From assembly GCA_018716805.1 (NCBI GenBank), contig DVJL01000144.1, positions 1-35,198 of the forward strand: 35,198 bases of DNA, written 5' to 3'. Source of the DNA: Candidatus Faecivicinus avistercoris. Lineage in GTDB: Bacteria; Bacillota; Clostridia; Christensenellales; Aristaeellaceae. Positions 1 through 8,576 of the stretch are shown here, piece after piece. How positions within the stretch are numbered: position 1 is the first letter of the stretch; each line of letters opens with the position of its first letter. A program made the position numbers and the translations under genes. The notes beneath the pieces were generated by a model. The model did not search any database and was not told the DNA's origin. It worked only from the letters and a program-made list of their open reading frames with translations.

Positions 1-1371
<1,371 letters not shown>

Positions 1372-1689
1372 GTGCCTTCCTCCCGCGTGCGCGCGAACGG
1401 GCGTCGCGCAATGTGCTTCCATTGTACAATTCGACTGTAAATTCTGCTAGAGGGTGCCTGAAAAGGGCGCGAATCCGCAATTCTGAAGGGAACTTTCTGT
1501 CCGCTTCCGCAAACAGCCCGGGCAGCCGGAACAAAGGCCCGGAACGCCAGCCGGCGAAAAAGTCTCCCCTGAGGCCATGACCATTCTCGGACGGGCTTCA
1601 AGCCGTCCATGCGAAACCGTGCAGCGCCATTTCCCCGCAGCGAGCGCGCGAACCGGCGGCTTCGACCTCGCAGGCCGCCAACAGACCAA
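1372..1689. other. Intergenic region between glnN and the GNAT gene
   Basis: No convincing gene. Bases 1420-1445 are AT-rich and on the minus strand hold a TACAAT hexamer that could be the -10 of glnN, but no good -35 lies at the right distance. Bases 1453-1514 match the nfnA leader at 10027-10087 and are listed separately as a dispersed repeat. Confidence 0.5.
1453..1514 (+). repeat. Dispersed intergenic repeat, copy A
   Basis: Aligns with copy B at 10027-10087: both begin GGTGCCTG, share A-rich/G-rich blocks, ATCCGC and GTCCGCTT, and end CAAAC in the same order at nearly the same spacing. The alignment was made by eye and is imperfect. Weaker similarity is seen to 27487-27580. Confidence 0.5.
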
Positions 1690-1716
1690 CCCCCGCCGCG
1701 CAGCAGCGGGCGGGGG
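1690..1716 (-). terminator. Rho-independent terminator after the GNAT gene
   Basis: Perfect 8-bp GC stem (CCCCCGCC at 1690-1697 with GGCGGGGG at 1709-1716). On the minus strand it is followed by a T-rich run beginning TTGGTCTGTTGG. It lies a few bases beyond the acetyltransferase stop codon. Confidence 0.75.
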
Positions 1717-1723
1717 TCGGCGA

Positions 1724-2161
1724 TCACGCGCCGGTCGTCTTGGCAAACATCACTTCGTCGCACTCCGCATATCCGAGCGCGCGGTACAGCGCCTGCGCGG
1801 GCGCATTGTCCTTGCCGGTCAGAATCGTGAATTCCTCCGCGCCGAGCGCCTTGCAGCGCGCCTCCAGCAGGGCAACCAGCTCCCGGGCGATTCCTTCGCG
1901 GCGAAACGACGGCTCGACATACAGCTCGGTGATCTCCGCCGTGGGCCGGCGGTAGCAGACCGACCGCGCAACGCGCGCACAAGCAAAGCCCGCGAGCTTG
2001 CCGTCCGCCTCGCAGACGGCGACGATCTCGCCGCCATTCGATTCAAGCGCGGCGCGCACTTCCTCGGGCGAGGTCACGCCCTCCCCATTGAACCGCGCGT
2101 TCAGCCGCGCCAGCTCCGCCGCGTCGGCGGGCGCGGCCAACCGGATCAAGCGCTTCGTCAT
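1724..2161 (-). CDS. GNAT-family N-acetyltransferase
   Basis: 145-residue single-domain GNAT protein, expected to move an acetyl group from acetyl-CoA to an amine; the substrate cannot be told from sequence. The acetyl-CoA pyrophosphate-binding motif A is visible around residues 75-100: ITELYVEPSFRREGIA followed by RELVALLEARC, with the RREGIA turn standing for the R/Q-x-x-G-x-G/A signature. The C-terminal strand-helix LTGKDNAPAQALYRALGY is also typical of the fold. The ATG overlaps the stop of the upstream solute-binding-like gene by four bases (ATGA) and has no good Shine-Dalgarno of its own, so translation is probably coupled to that gene. A terminator follows at 1690-1716. Family assignment is firm; biological role unknown. 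Confidence 0.85.
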   Translation of the reverse strand: MTKRLIRLAAPADAAELARLNARFNGEGVTSPEEVRAALESNGGEIVAVCEADGKLAGFACARVARSVCYRRPTAEITELYVEPSFRREGIARELVALLEARCKALGAEEFTILTGKDNAPAQALYRALGYAECDEVMFAKTTGA

Positions 2162-3300
2162 TGTCCGGAGATCAGCGAGCCGAACGTGGAGTCCGCCTCA
2201 TAGATCCGCACGCCGCCCTCGGCCTGGACGCCGGAGACATCGCCGAACGGGTGGCCGTACAGTCCCGCGTCGGGATCCCACTGGCTGGCGTCGCCGCACG
2301 CGCTCAGGGAGAGCACGTCGATGCCGAACAGCGCGCCTGCGGAGCTGACGTTGATGCCTTCGAGATCGACCTCGACCGTCGCGTCGTCGATCATGCGGAT
2401 GCCGTCAATGGAGCCGACCTCATCGAGCGCATCGCCAATGGCGGCGCGGAGGAATTCCGTCTCGACGTCCGGCAGCTCGGGCACGGCCGCCGACGGATCC
2501 GGGCATTCCGTCGCCCAGCAGACGGCGAGGTCGCCATCGTAGACGAGGCTCAGCTCTGCGCCGAAGTCATCGACGTTGGGCAGCAGGCCGTCGGCAATGT
2601 TCCAAACCCGGCGCGAGCGCGTGGTGATCAGCTCGCCGGCGTCCTCGGAATAGGTCGCGTATCCCCACGTCACCATCGTGTAGGCGACCTTCAGATCGTC
2701 GCTCGCGGCAATCTCCTCGGCGGTATAGCCCAGCGCGCCGCCGGACGGAATATTGGCGGAATAATAATCCACCAGCATCTGCGCGAGCACCGGGAACTGC
2801 GCGTCCGCAGCGGCGCGATAGTCGGCGTACAATGACCAGTACGTCTCCTGAAGCGCTTCGCTCCATCCGTCGGATTCGCTCCAGACGTGATCCTCGCCGG
2901 CGGCGGCGATGGCGGTCATCGTCTCAAGCAGCTGCTCCAGCCGCTCCGGCGCACACTGCATCCGATACGACGCAAGGCCCGGGATCTCCAGGCCGTCAAG
3001 GCTCGTCTGGCCGTCATAGCCGGGATCAAGATAGTAATAATAGGTAAAGATGAGGTCCTGCGCCGTGATCGCCGTGCCATCGGCAAACGCCGCGCCGTCC
3101 TTGAGCGTCAGCCGGTAGGTGGACCGGCCGGTCTCGGAATCGTAGGTCGCGACGATGCGCACGTTTTCGGCGTCGGTCTCGATGGGCTCCTCCGGCGCGA
3201 CCGGCTGGAGCTCTTCAAAGGGATCGGCCATCGCGGCCGTGCCGGTCAGCATCATCAGCGCCGCCATCGCCATGGCAAACAGTTTGCGGAACATGTTCAA
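2158..3300 (-). CDS. Truncated family 5 solute-binding-like secreted protein
   Basis: 380 residues with a clear secretion signal (MNMFRKLFAMAMAALMMLTG, then an AMA-type cleavage site near residue 25); there is no lipobox cysteine. Residues 55-95 (YRLTLKDGAAFADGTAITAQDL, then IFTYYYYLDPGYDG) closely resemble the middle of oligopeptide/nickel-type (SBP_bac_5) binding proteins, and residues 300-330 (ATVEVDLEG, FGIDVLSLS) resemble the segment that follows in that family. Full members are 500-600 residues; here most of lobe I before the first match and all of the C-terminal half are absent. No permease or ATPase genes are nearby. It has a good promoter (3333-3361) and Shine-Dalgarno (AAAGGAGG), so it is probably expressed. 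It may be a degenerated binding protein or a derived protein with a new role; the acetyltransferase gene is coupled to its end. Confidence 0.65.
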   Translation of the reverse strand: MNMFRKLFAMAMAALMMLTGTAAMADPFEELQPVAPEEPIETDAENVRIVATYDSETGRSTYRLTLKDGAAFADGTAITAQDLIFTYYYYLDPGYDGQTSLDGLEIPGLASYRMQCAPERLEQLLETMTAIAAAGEDHVWSESDGWSEALQETYWSLYADYRAAADAQFPVLAQMLVDYYSANIPSGGALGYTAEEIAASDDLKVAYTMVTWGYATYSEDAGELITTRSRRVWNIADGLLPNVDDFGAELSLVYDGDLAVCWATECPDPSAAVPELPDVETEFLRAAIGDALDEVGSIDGIRMIDDATVEVDLEGINVSSAGALFGIDVLSLSACGDASQWDPDAGLYGHPFGDVSGVQAEGGVRIYEADSTFGSLISGQ

Positions 3301-3332
3301 ACCTCCTTTGTGACCCTCTGGGATTCCCCTCT

Positions 3333-3361
3333 ATCATATCACAAAACGTCCAAAAGATCAA
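3333..3361 (-). promoter_or_regulatory. SigA-type promoter of the solute-binding-like gene
   Basis: Minus strand: TTGATC (3361-3356), 17-base spacer, TATGAT (3338-3333), about 30 bases upstream of the ATG at 3300. Confidence 0.7.
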
Positions 3362-3380
3362 TCGCTGTTCCACGGCAATC

Positions 3381-3400
3381 GCGCCGCCGTCCGGCGGCGC
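3381..3400 (-). terminator. GC hairpin downstream of spoIIID
   Basis: GCGCCGCCG and CGGCGGCGC form a 9-bp inverted repeat around two bases, just after the spoIIID stop. No T-run follows directly, so this is a weak terminator candidate. Confidence 0.35.
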
Positions 3401-3404
3401 GGCT

Positions 3405-3683
3405 TCACTCGCCTTCCGCGTCCCGCGCCTCTTCCCTCTGCCGGACGTATTTTTCCTTCGTAGCCTGCCCGCCCCGAATGTGGCGCTCCTCGCGGTTCTT
3501 GTTGAGCACCCTGTCTACGCGCCGCGCCATCGCGGGGTCGAGCCCGGGCAATCGCTCGCGCATGTCCTTGTGGATGGTCGTCTTGCTCACGCCGAATGCC
3601 TCGGCGCAGGCGCGCACCGTCGCCCCCGTCTTGAGGATGTACTGGGCGGCTTCGGTCACGCGCGTCTGAACTTCCCTCTTCAC
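3405..3683 (-). CDS. spoIIID: Sporulation transcriptional regulator SpoIIID
   Basis: Small DNA-binding protein (92 residues) that in Bacillus and Clostridium activates and represses mother-cell genes after SigE. The family hallmarks are in order: N-terminal helix RVTEAAQYILKTGATVRACA, helix-turn-helix FGVSKTTIHKDMRERLP (about residues 30-46), LDPAMARRVDRVLNKN and the basic tail RHIRGGQATKEKY. The start is GTG at 3683, chosen because GGGAGGGA lies 6-8 bases upstream and homologues begin at this point. The tail after KEKY (VRQREEARDAEGE) is slightly longer and more acidic than usual. The upstream region contains a possible SigE-type promoter. This gene is the best evidence in the window for a sporulating ancestry. 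Confidence 0.92.
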   Translation of the reverse strand: MKREVQTRVTEAAQYILKTGATVRACAEAFGVSKTTIHKDMRERLPGLDPAMARRVDRVLNKNREERHIRGGQATKEKYVRQREEARDAEGE

Positions 3684-3706
3684 GCGGCTTCCCTCCCCTG
3701 CCCTTC

Positions 3707-3735
3707 AAGCTATGCGCCCTCCGGGCGGCATATCC
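3707..3735 (-). promoter_or_regulatory. Possible SigE-type promoter of spoIIID
   Basis: Minus strand: GGATATG (3735-3729), 14-base spacer, CATAGCTT (3714-3707). This resembles the ATA-containing -35 and CATA-containing -10 of SigE promoters with the usual 14-base gap. spoIIID is SigE-controlled in Bacillus subtilis. Weak on sequence alone. Confidence 0.35.
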
Positions 3736-3777
3736 GTGGATTCGCGGGCGTAGGATGCGGGGAAAGGGTGTGATTGC

Positions 3778-4773
3778 ATGACTGAAACCATTGCGACCCG
3801 GACCGAAGCGCTGCCGCCGCTGGGCAACGCCACAATTCAGGGCGTCACCGTCCGGGAGTCCGACGGCTCGGTGAACTTCGAGCGCGTGCGCGACGCGGGC
3901 TTCTCCGTCGTCTACCTGCGCGCGACGGCGGGCGCGGATTACGTCGACTGCCGGCTCAACGCCAACGCGCGGTCCGCAGCCGCCGCGGGGCTGGACATCG
4001 GCTATCTGCACTACCTGACCGCGAGGACGCCCGAGGCCGCGCGCGCCCAGGCGGAGTTCTTCCTCTCGGCCATCGAGGGCAGGGAGGCGGCAATGCGCCC
4101 GGCGATGCGGTTTGACCGCTTCCGCGGGCTGGACGTTCAGACGATCAACGCCATCGGCGAGGCATTCCTCTCCACGGTCGCCTCGGCAACCGGCGCGGCG
4201 CCGCTGATCAAGACCGACGCGCAGAGCGCGAACCTGATCTGGTATCGGGACCTCGCACAGCAGTATCCGCTCTGGGTGGTGGATCCGAATGTCGCCGCTC
4301 CAACCGTCGTCTCCGGAAAATGGGAGGGCTGGACGGGCTGGGAGTACGCCGAGTACGGCACGGTGGAAGGCGCGGTCGACCTGCCGCTGAGCCTGTTCAC
4401 GCCCGAGGCGCGCATCGGCTCCGGCGCGGAGGGCGACACAAAGCTCATCTGCGTCACGGTCGCCTATGGCGACACGCTCACCGCCATCGCGCGGCTGTTC
4501 AACACGACGGTCAACGCAATCGTCCGCCTCAACGACATCGACAACCCCGACCTGATCTTCCCCGGCCAGCGGCTCTACCTGCGCGTGCCCGCCGACACGC
4601 CCATCGCCTGCTGCGACACCTACACCGTCCGCCGCGGCGACACGCTCACCGCCATCGCCGCCCGCTTCGGCACGACCGTCGACCGGCTGGTGGCCATCAA
4701 CCAGATTCCCGACGAGGACCTGATCGTCATCGGGCAGGTGCTGACGCTGGGACTCTGCCCCGCCGAAAACTGA
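3778..4773 (+). CDS. GH25-like domain protein with two C-terminal LysM domains, probable pseudoenzyme
   Basis: 331 residues. Residues about 20-215 follow the GH25 lysozyme fold: VNFERVRDAGFSVVYLRATAG, AAGLDIGYLHYLTARTPEAARAQ, FFLSAIEG and YPLWVVDPN align with clostridial GH25 proteins. Two LysM peptidoglycan-binding repeats follow (about 222-271 and 280-326), each with a YGDTLTAIA or RGDTLTAIA start. The positions that normally carry the catalytic acids are changed: GID is GVT (Thr24) and the usual DFE is RFD (111-113), so hydrolysis is doubtful. There is no signal peptide, so the protein is cytosolic, spore-associated or released by lysis. It is divergent from spoIIID, which suggests but does not prove a spore-layer role. 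ATG 3778 is preceded by GGGGAAAGGG. Confident on domains, not on function. Confidence 0.8.
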   Translation: MTETIATRTEALPPLGNATIQGVTVRESDGSVNFERVRDAGFSVVYLRATAGADYVDCRLNANARSAAAAGLDIGYLHYLTARTPEAARAQAEFFLSAIEGREAAMRPAMRFDRFRGLDVQTINAIGEAFLSTVASATGAAPLIKTDAQSANLIWYRDLAQQYPLWVVDPNVAAPTVVSGKWEGWTGWEYAEYGTVEGAVDLPLSLFTPEARIGSGAEGDTKLICVTVAYGDTLTAIARLFNTTVNAIVRLNDIDNPDLIFPGQRLYLRVPADTPIACCDTYTVRRGDTLTAIAARFGTTVDRLVAINQIPDEDLIVIGQVLTLGLCPAEN

Positions 4774-4822
4774 AAACACCCCGAGGCCAGACGGTACGAA
4801 AAAACCACCCGGAAACGATGAA

Positions 4823-4852
4823 AGCGCGAGAGGGCTTTCGCCCTTTCGCGCT
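4823..4852. terminator. Strong hairpin between convergent genes
   Basis: AGCGCGAGAGGGC (4823-4835) pairs with GCCCTTTCGCGCT (4840-4852), 13 bp with one G-T wobble and a TTTC loop. It sits between the converging LysM and UvrA-like genes and could serve both. The minus side is followed by TTTCATCGTTT. Confidence 0.6.
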
Positions 4853-4908
4853 CAGCTATGGATTTTGACACGCTGGATCTCCGGCGCGATGCGCTGGAGA
4901 GTTCTATT

Positions 4909-7383
4909 TTACAGGAACCGCCCTGTGCGGCTTTCCGGAGCGCTGCGGATGTCGTCCGGCGTGCCCGTGGCGACGATCCGTCCGCCCTCTGAACCGCCCT
5001 CGGGCCCCATGTCGATGATGTAGTCCGCGCTGCGGATGACGTCCAGGTCGTGCTCGATGACGACAACCGTCGCGCCATGGTCGATCAGCGTCTGGAACAC
5101 GCCGAGCAGCGTGCGCACGTCGAGCGGATGCAGGCCGATGGTCGGCTCGTCGAACACGAACACCGAGTCCGACTGCGACCGTCCCATCTCGCTGGCGAGC
5201 TTCAGCCGCTGCGCCTCGCCGCCGGACAGGCTGGGCGTCTCCTCTCCGAGCGTCAGGTAGCCGAGCCCCAGGTCTTCCAGCACCTGAAGCCGCTGGCGGA
5301 CGAGCTTCATCTCCCGGCAGGCCCCGAGCGCCGTGTGGACGTCCATCGCCATCAGCTCCGGCAGCGTATGCGCCTGTCCGGCCCTGTCCTGCCAGTGCAC
5401 GCGGCTGGCGTCCTTCGCATAGCGCGCGCCGCGGCAGGCGGGGCACGGGATGTCCACGTCGGGCAGGAACTGCACGTCCAGGCTGATGACACCGGTGCCG
5501 TCGCAGACGGGGCAGCGCAGCCGGCCGGTGTTGTAGGAGAAATCGCCGGCGGTATAGCCGATCGCCTTGGCCTCCGGCGTGCGGGCGAAGATCTTGCGCA
5601 GCTCGTCGTGGACGTTGGCGTAGGTGGCAACCGTCGAGCGCACGTTGATGCCGATCGGCGTGGCGTCGATCAGCTTGACCTGCGAGATGCCCTCCGCCTC
5701 GACGGCGCGGACGTGTTCGGGCAGCTTCCGGCCGGCGATCGCCGCCTCGAGCCCGGGGATCAGGCTCTCGAGGATCAGGGTCGTCTTGCCGGAGCCGGAC
5801 ACGCCGGTCACGACGGTCAGCCGCCCCTTCGGGAAATCAGCTTCCAGCGGCTGGACGGTGTGGATCGCGCCGGTGGACAGGTGGATGCGCCCCTCGGCGA
5901 ACAGCTCGCCTTCGGCGCGTGCGCGCGGCGGCTCCACCTCCGCGCCGGACAGGAACGGCCCGATCTTCGACCGCGGATCCCTCGAGATCGACTCAACCGT
6001 GCCCTGAGCGATCACGCGCCCGCCGTCCGCGCCTGCGCCCGGCCCCATCTCGATGATCCAGTCGGATTCGGACAGGATCTGCGCGTCGTGGTCGACCAGC
6101 ACGACGGAATTGCCGTCGGCGATCAGATCGTGCATCACGCCAGTCAGGCCGACGATGTTCGACGGATGCAGGCCGATGGACGGCTCGTCGAGCACGTACA
6201 GCACGCCGGTGGTGCGGTTGCGCACGGCGCGGGCGAGCTGCATCCGCTGGCGCTCGCCGGTCGAAAGCGTCGAGGCCGCGCGGTCGAGCGCCAGATAGCC
6301 CAGCCCCAGATCCATCAGCCGCCGCGCGACCGACTGGAACGAATCGCAGATGCTCTTCGCCATCGGCCGCATCTCCTCGGGCAGGCTGCCCGGCACGCCG
6401 GCGACCCAGCCGACCAGCTCGGCAAGCGTCATCCGGCACGCCTCGTCGAGCGAAAGGCCGCGCAGCTTCGGCGCGCGCGCCGCCTCGCACAGGCGGCTGC
6501 CGCCGCAGTCCGGGCAGACGTCCTGCTTGAGGAACTTCTCCACGCGCTTCATGCCCTTCTCGTCCTTGACCTTGGCAAGCGCGTTTTCGACGGTGTGCAC
6601 GGCGCTGTAATAGGTAAAGTCCAGCTCGCTGGCGTTGTCGGCGTTCTTGGCCCTGTAGAGAATGTGCTTTTTGACGGCGGGGCCGTCGTAGACGATCTGC
6701 TTCTCCCCGTCGGTCAGCTCGCAAAACGGCACGTCGGTGCGCACGCCCATCGCGCGGCAGACGTCGGTCATCAGCGACCACATCAGCGAATTCCACGGCG
6801 CGACGGCGCCCTCGTCGATGGTCAGGCTCTCGTCCGGCACCAGCGTCGCACGGTCTACCGTGCGCACCACGCCGGTTCCGCCGCAGGTGCGGCAGGCGCC
6901 CTGGCTGTTGAACGCCAGCTCCTCCGCCGACGGCGCGAAGAACCGCTCGCCGCACTCCGGGCACTGCAGCTCCTGCCCGGCGGCGACGGCCAGCGTCGGC
7001 GGCAAATCGTGGCCGTTGGGGCAGCGGTGGTTCGCCAGCCGCGAGTACATCAGCCGCAGGCCGTTGAGCAGCTCGGTTCCGGTGCCGAACGTGCTGCGGA
7101 TGCCCGGCACGCCCGGCCGCTGATGCAGCGCCAGCGCGGCGGGGACGTAGAGCACCTCGTCGACCTCTGCCTTCGCGGCCTGCGTCATCCTGCGGCGCGT
7201 GTAGGTGGACAGCGCCTCCAGATAGCGCCGCGAGCCCTCGGCATACAGCACGCCCAGCGCCAGCGACGACTTGCCCGACCCGGACACCCCCGCGATGCCG
7301 ACGATCTTCCCCAGCGGCACATCCACGTCCACGTTCTTCAGATTGTGCACCCGCGCGCCGCGAATTTCCATGTGATCGATCAT
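4909..7383 (-). CDS. UvrA-like ABC ATPase (short UvrA paralogue)
   Basis: 824-residue tandem ABC ATPase of the UvrA family. Canonical UvrA is about 940 residues and carries a UvrB-binding insertion in the first half; this one is shorter, like the class II UvrA-like proteins linked to DNA repair variants and drug tolerance. First ATPase: Walker A GVSGSGKSS (about 32-40), signature LSTGERQRMQLA and Walker B VLYVLDEPSIGLHP. Second: GVSGSGKTT, SLSGGEAQRLKLA and VFVFDEPTIGLHP. Cysteine pairs for zinc modules are present (CPECGERFF, CRTCGGTG, CPDCGGSR, CPVCDGTG and CPACRGARY). The first signature has STGE instead of SGGE. No uvrB or uvrC is adjacent. The ATG at 7383 has a weak ribosome site; MEIRGARVHNLKN five codons in is the conserved beginning, so the start could be at 7371. 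Confidence 0.88.
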   Translation of the reverse strand: MIDHMEIRGARVHNLKNVDVDVPLGKIVGIAGVSGSGKSSLALGVLYAEGSRRYLEALSTYTRRRMTQAAKAEVDEVLYVPAALALHQRPGVPGIRSTFGTGTELLNGLRLMYSRLANHRCPNGHDLPPTLAVAAGQELQCPECGERFFAPSAEELAFNSQGACRTCGGTGVVRTVDRATLVPDESLTIDEGAVAPWNSLMWSLMTDVCRAMGVRTDVPFCELTDGEKQIVYDGPAVKKHILYRAKNADNASELDFTYYSAVHTVENALAKVKDEKGMKRVEKFLKQDVCPDCGGSRLCEAARAPKLRGLSLDEACRMTLAELVGWVAGVPGSLPEEMRPMAKSICDSFQSVARRLMDLGLGYLALDRAASTLSTGERQRMQLARAVRNRTTGVLYVLDEPSIGLHPSNIVGLTGVMHDLIADGNSVVLVDHDAQILSESDWIIEMGPGAGADGGRVIAQGTVESISRDPRSKIGPFLSGAEVEPPRARAEGELFAEGRIHLSTGAIHTVQPLEADFPKGRLTVVTGVSGSGKTTLILESLIPGLEAAIAGRKLPEHVRAVEAEGISQVKLIDATPIGINVRSTVATYANVHDELRKIFARTPEAKAIGYTAGDFSYNTGRLRCPVCDGTGVISLDVQFLPDVDIPCPACRGARYAKDASRVHWQDRAGQAHTLPELMAMDVHTALGACREMKLVRQRLQVLEDLGLGYLTLGEETPSLSGGEAQRLKLASEMGRSQSDSVFVFDEPTIGLHPLDVRTLLGVFQTLIDHGATVVVIEHDLDVIRSADYIIDMGPEGGSEGGRIVATGTPDDIRSAPESRTGRFL

Positions 7384-7667
7384 TGCGCCATCTTTCCCTC
7401 ATCGTGAATTCACGCAGCCGCCTCTGTGGCGGGGCAGGCTGCTGCATGAGCTTTTCTGCGCCTCGCGGCGCTCTTCCTTCCGAACGGAGCGTTATTTTTT
7501 AAGCAATTCCCGCTGCGCCGCCGCTCTCACGTCCTTTTTGGCTCCAAATATCTCCGATCTTTTCATGAATGGCGAACATCTTTACCTGGCCTTCGATCCG
7601 AAATTCGCCATGCGACGCAGTTTTCAGAAATAACGTGCGTTTGCGGTCGAAAAGTCGCGTCAGGGGC
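7384..7667. other. Divergent intergenic region between uvrA-like gene and folT leader
   Basis: No gene is supported. A frame open across 7569-7802 exists, but its upstream part precedes the folT promoter and has no ribosome site. No clear promoter for the uvrA-like gene was found. Confidence 0.45.
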
Positions 7668-7696
7668 TTGCAAAATGACGGCAAACGGTTTATAAT
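7668..7696 (+). promoter_or_regulatory. SigA promoter of the folT-folC leader
   Basis: TTGCAA (7668-7673), 17-base spacer, consensus TATAAT (7691-7696). Predicted transcription start near 7703, which leaves only about 19 bases before the leader ORF start codon. Confidence 0.85.
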
Positions 7697-7721
7697 GTTC
7701 GCGACAGGAGGGTTGCGGACG

Positions 7722-7802
7722 ATGCCAGCCGACGAAGAGCCGATGCGTATCTTCGTCAATTCGCGAGGGCAGGAACTGAATCAGAAGCGCTGTATGGAGT
7801 AG
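7722..7802 (+). CDS. 26-residue leader peptide ORF ending inside the THF riboswitch
   Basis: ATG at 7722 follows AGGAGGG (7706-7712) with a 9-base gap, close to ideal, and lies about 19 bases after the predicted transcription start. The frame runs 26 codons (begins MPADEEPMRIFVNSRGQE, ends RCME) and stops with TAG at 7800-7802. Those bases are part of the GUAG that forms the 5' side of riboswitch stem P1 (7799-7802 with 7890-7893). A ribosome ending here would cover the 5' side of the aptamer and could influence folding, so the ORF may be a regulatory leader peptide. There is no similarity I recognise. It could be a chance frame, but promoter, Shine-Dalgarno and stop placement fit together unusually well. 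Confidence 0.55.
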   Translation: MPADEEPMRIFVNSRGQELNQKRCME

Positions 7803-7893
7803 GAATGGTGCGTTAAGTACCGGCGGATGGGAGGTTGCCGCCGGGCGAAGGGACGAGGGAGTCCCGCGGTGCCATGATCGCATCCGCTGCTAC
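7796..7893 (+). promoter_or_regulatory. Tetrahydrofolate (THF) riboswitch aptamer
   Basis: Matches the folT-associated THF riboswitch. P1 is GUAG (7799-7802) with CUAC (7890-7893). P2 is AUGGU with GCCAU. The conserved GCGUUAAGU lies at 7810-7818. P3 is a perfect CCGGCGG (7820-7826) with CCGCCGG (7838-7844). Next come GCGAAG, a GGGAC/GUCCC hairpin and the conserved GCGGUG. The segment GAUCGCAUCCGC at the 3' side supplies CAUCC for the known pseudoknot with the P3 loop region. It sits directly upstream of folT, the standard genomic context. It binds reduced folates and lowers expression of folate transport and salvage genes. Confidence 0.92.
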
Positions 7894-7899
7894 GGCGTC

Positions 7900-7982
7900 G
7901 GGCGCTCGCGCCCACTTTCCCATCCCATCTCGCATGGGAAATGTCTAACCTCCTCCTTAAATGCATTTTAGGAGGTTTTTTT
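7900..7982 (+). promoter_or_regulatory. Expression platform: anti-Shine-Dalgarno/terminator hairpin
   Basis: Three consecutive hairpins follow the aptamer: GGGCGC/GCGCCC (7900-7913), TTTCCCAT/ATGGGAAA (7916-7941) and AACCTCCT (7947-7954) with AGGAGGTT (7970-7977), the last followed by a T-run to 7982. The final stem buries the folT ribosome site AGGAGG and also looks like an intrinsic terminator, so it could act on translation, transcription or both. TCCCATCC (7918-7925) is also complementary to GGATGGGA (7825-7832) at the top of P3, a possible competing fold. Confidence 0.7.
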
Positions 7983-8540
7983 ATGTTCCGTTCTTCCGAT
8001 CGCGGCCGCTTTCTGAGCGCGCACCGCATGGCCATGGATGCCGTTTTCATCGCGCTGCACGTCGTGCTGAGCCTGTTTTCCATCTACATCTTGGGCGACC
8101 AGATCAAGCTGTCGTTCGCCTCGTTCCCGCTGCTGGTCGCGTCGCTGCTGTTCGGCATGACGGACGGCCTGCTCGTCGCGGGCATCGGCGAATTCCTGTA
8201 TCAGATGCTGTTCTACAGCTTTGGCCCGACGACGCTATTGTGGATGCTGCCGCCGATGCTGCACGCGCTGATCGTCGGCCTGTACTCTCAGCGCCACGGC
8301 CTCAGCCTGTCGCTCAAGCAGACGGCCGGCATCGTGTTCGCCGCCGGACTGGTGACGGCGCTGTTCACGACGGTCGTGCTGTACATTGACGCGCAGTTCT
8401 GGGGCTATCCGTCTGGCCTGACCGGCCTCGTCATCGTCTTCCGCTTTGTCAACTCGCTGATCATGTGCACGATCTACACGATCGTCGCGCCGCGCACGGT
8501 CGCGCTGCTTCGCCGCGTCGCCCGGCCGAAGGCCGCCTGA
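7983..8540 (+). CDS. folT: Folate ECF transporter substrate-binding subunit FolT
   Basis: 185-residue, very hydrophobic integral membrane S-component with about six membrane spans, which binds folates and works with a shared ECF module (EcfA-EcfA'-EcfT) encoded elsewhere. Hallmarks include LSFASFPLLVASLLFGMTDGLLVAGIGEFLYQ in the middle (residues about 42-73) and a final span near FRFVNSLIMCTIYTIVAP. An in-frame ATG at 7941 exists, but the ATG at 7983 is preferred because AGGAGG (7970-7975) lies 7 bases before it and the upstream bases are the regulatory hairpin. The upstream THF riboswitch and downstream folC confirm the folate assignment. folC starts 36 bases after the stop, so they form one operon. 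Confidence 0.9.
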   Translation: MFRSSDRGRFLSAHRMAMDAVFIALHVVLSLFSIYILGDQIKLSFASFPLLVASLLFGMTDGLLVAGIGEFLYQMLFYSFGPTTLLWMLPPMLHALIVGLYSQRHGLSLSLKQTAGIVFAAGLVTALFTTVVLYIDAQFWGYPSGLTGLVIVFRFVNSLIMCTIYTIVAPRTVALLRRVARPKAA

Positions 8541-8576
8541 CCCTTCCCCAAAGGACCGATTGAGAAGAGGATTTCA

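Noticed and set aside
5050..7407. A 785-codon plus-strand frame opposite the UvrA-like gene
   Set aside because: Mirror of a real gene whose protein carries complete ABC motifs; the antisense product has no motifs and no ribosome site.
7569..7721. Upstream extension of the leader ORF
   Set aside because: It precedes the predicted transcription start near 7703 and has no ribosome site; only the part from ATG 7722 is supported.
7941..7982. Earlier in-frame start for folT at 7941
   Set aside because: This segment forms the anti-Shine-Dalgarno hairpin; the ribosome site AGGAGG fits ATG 7983 only.
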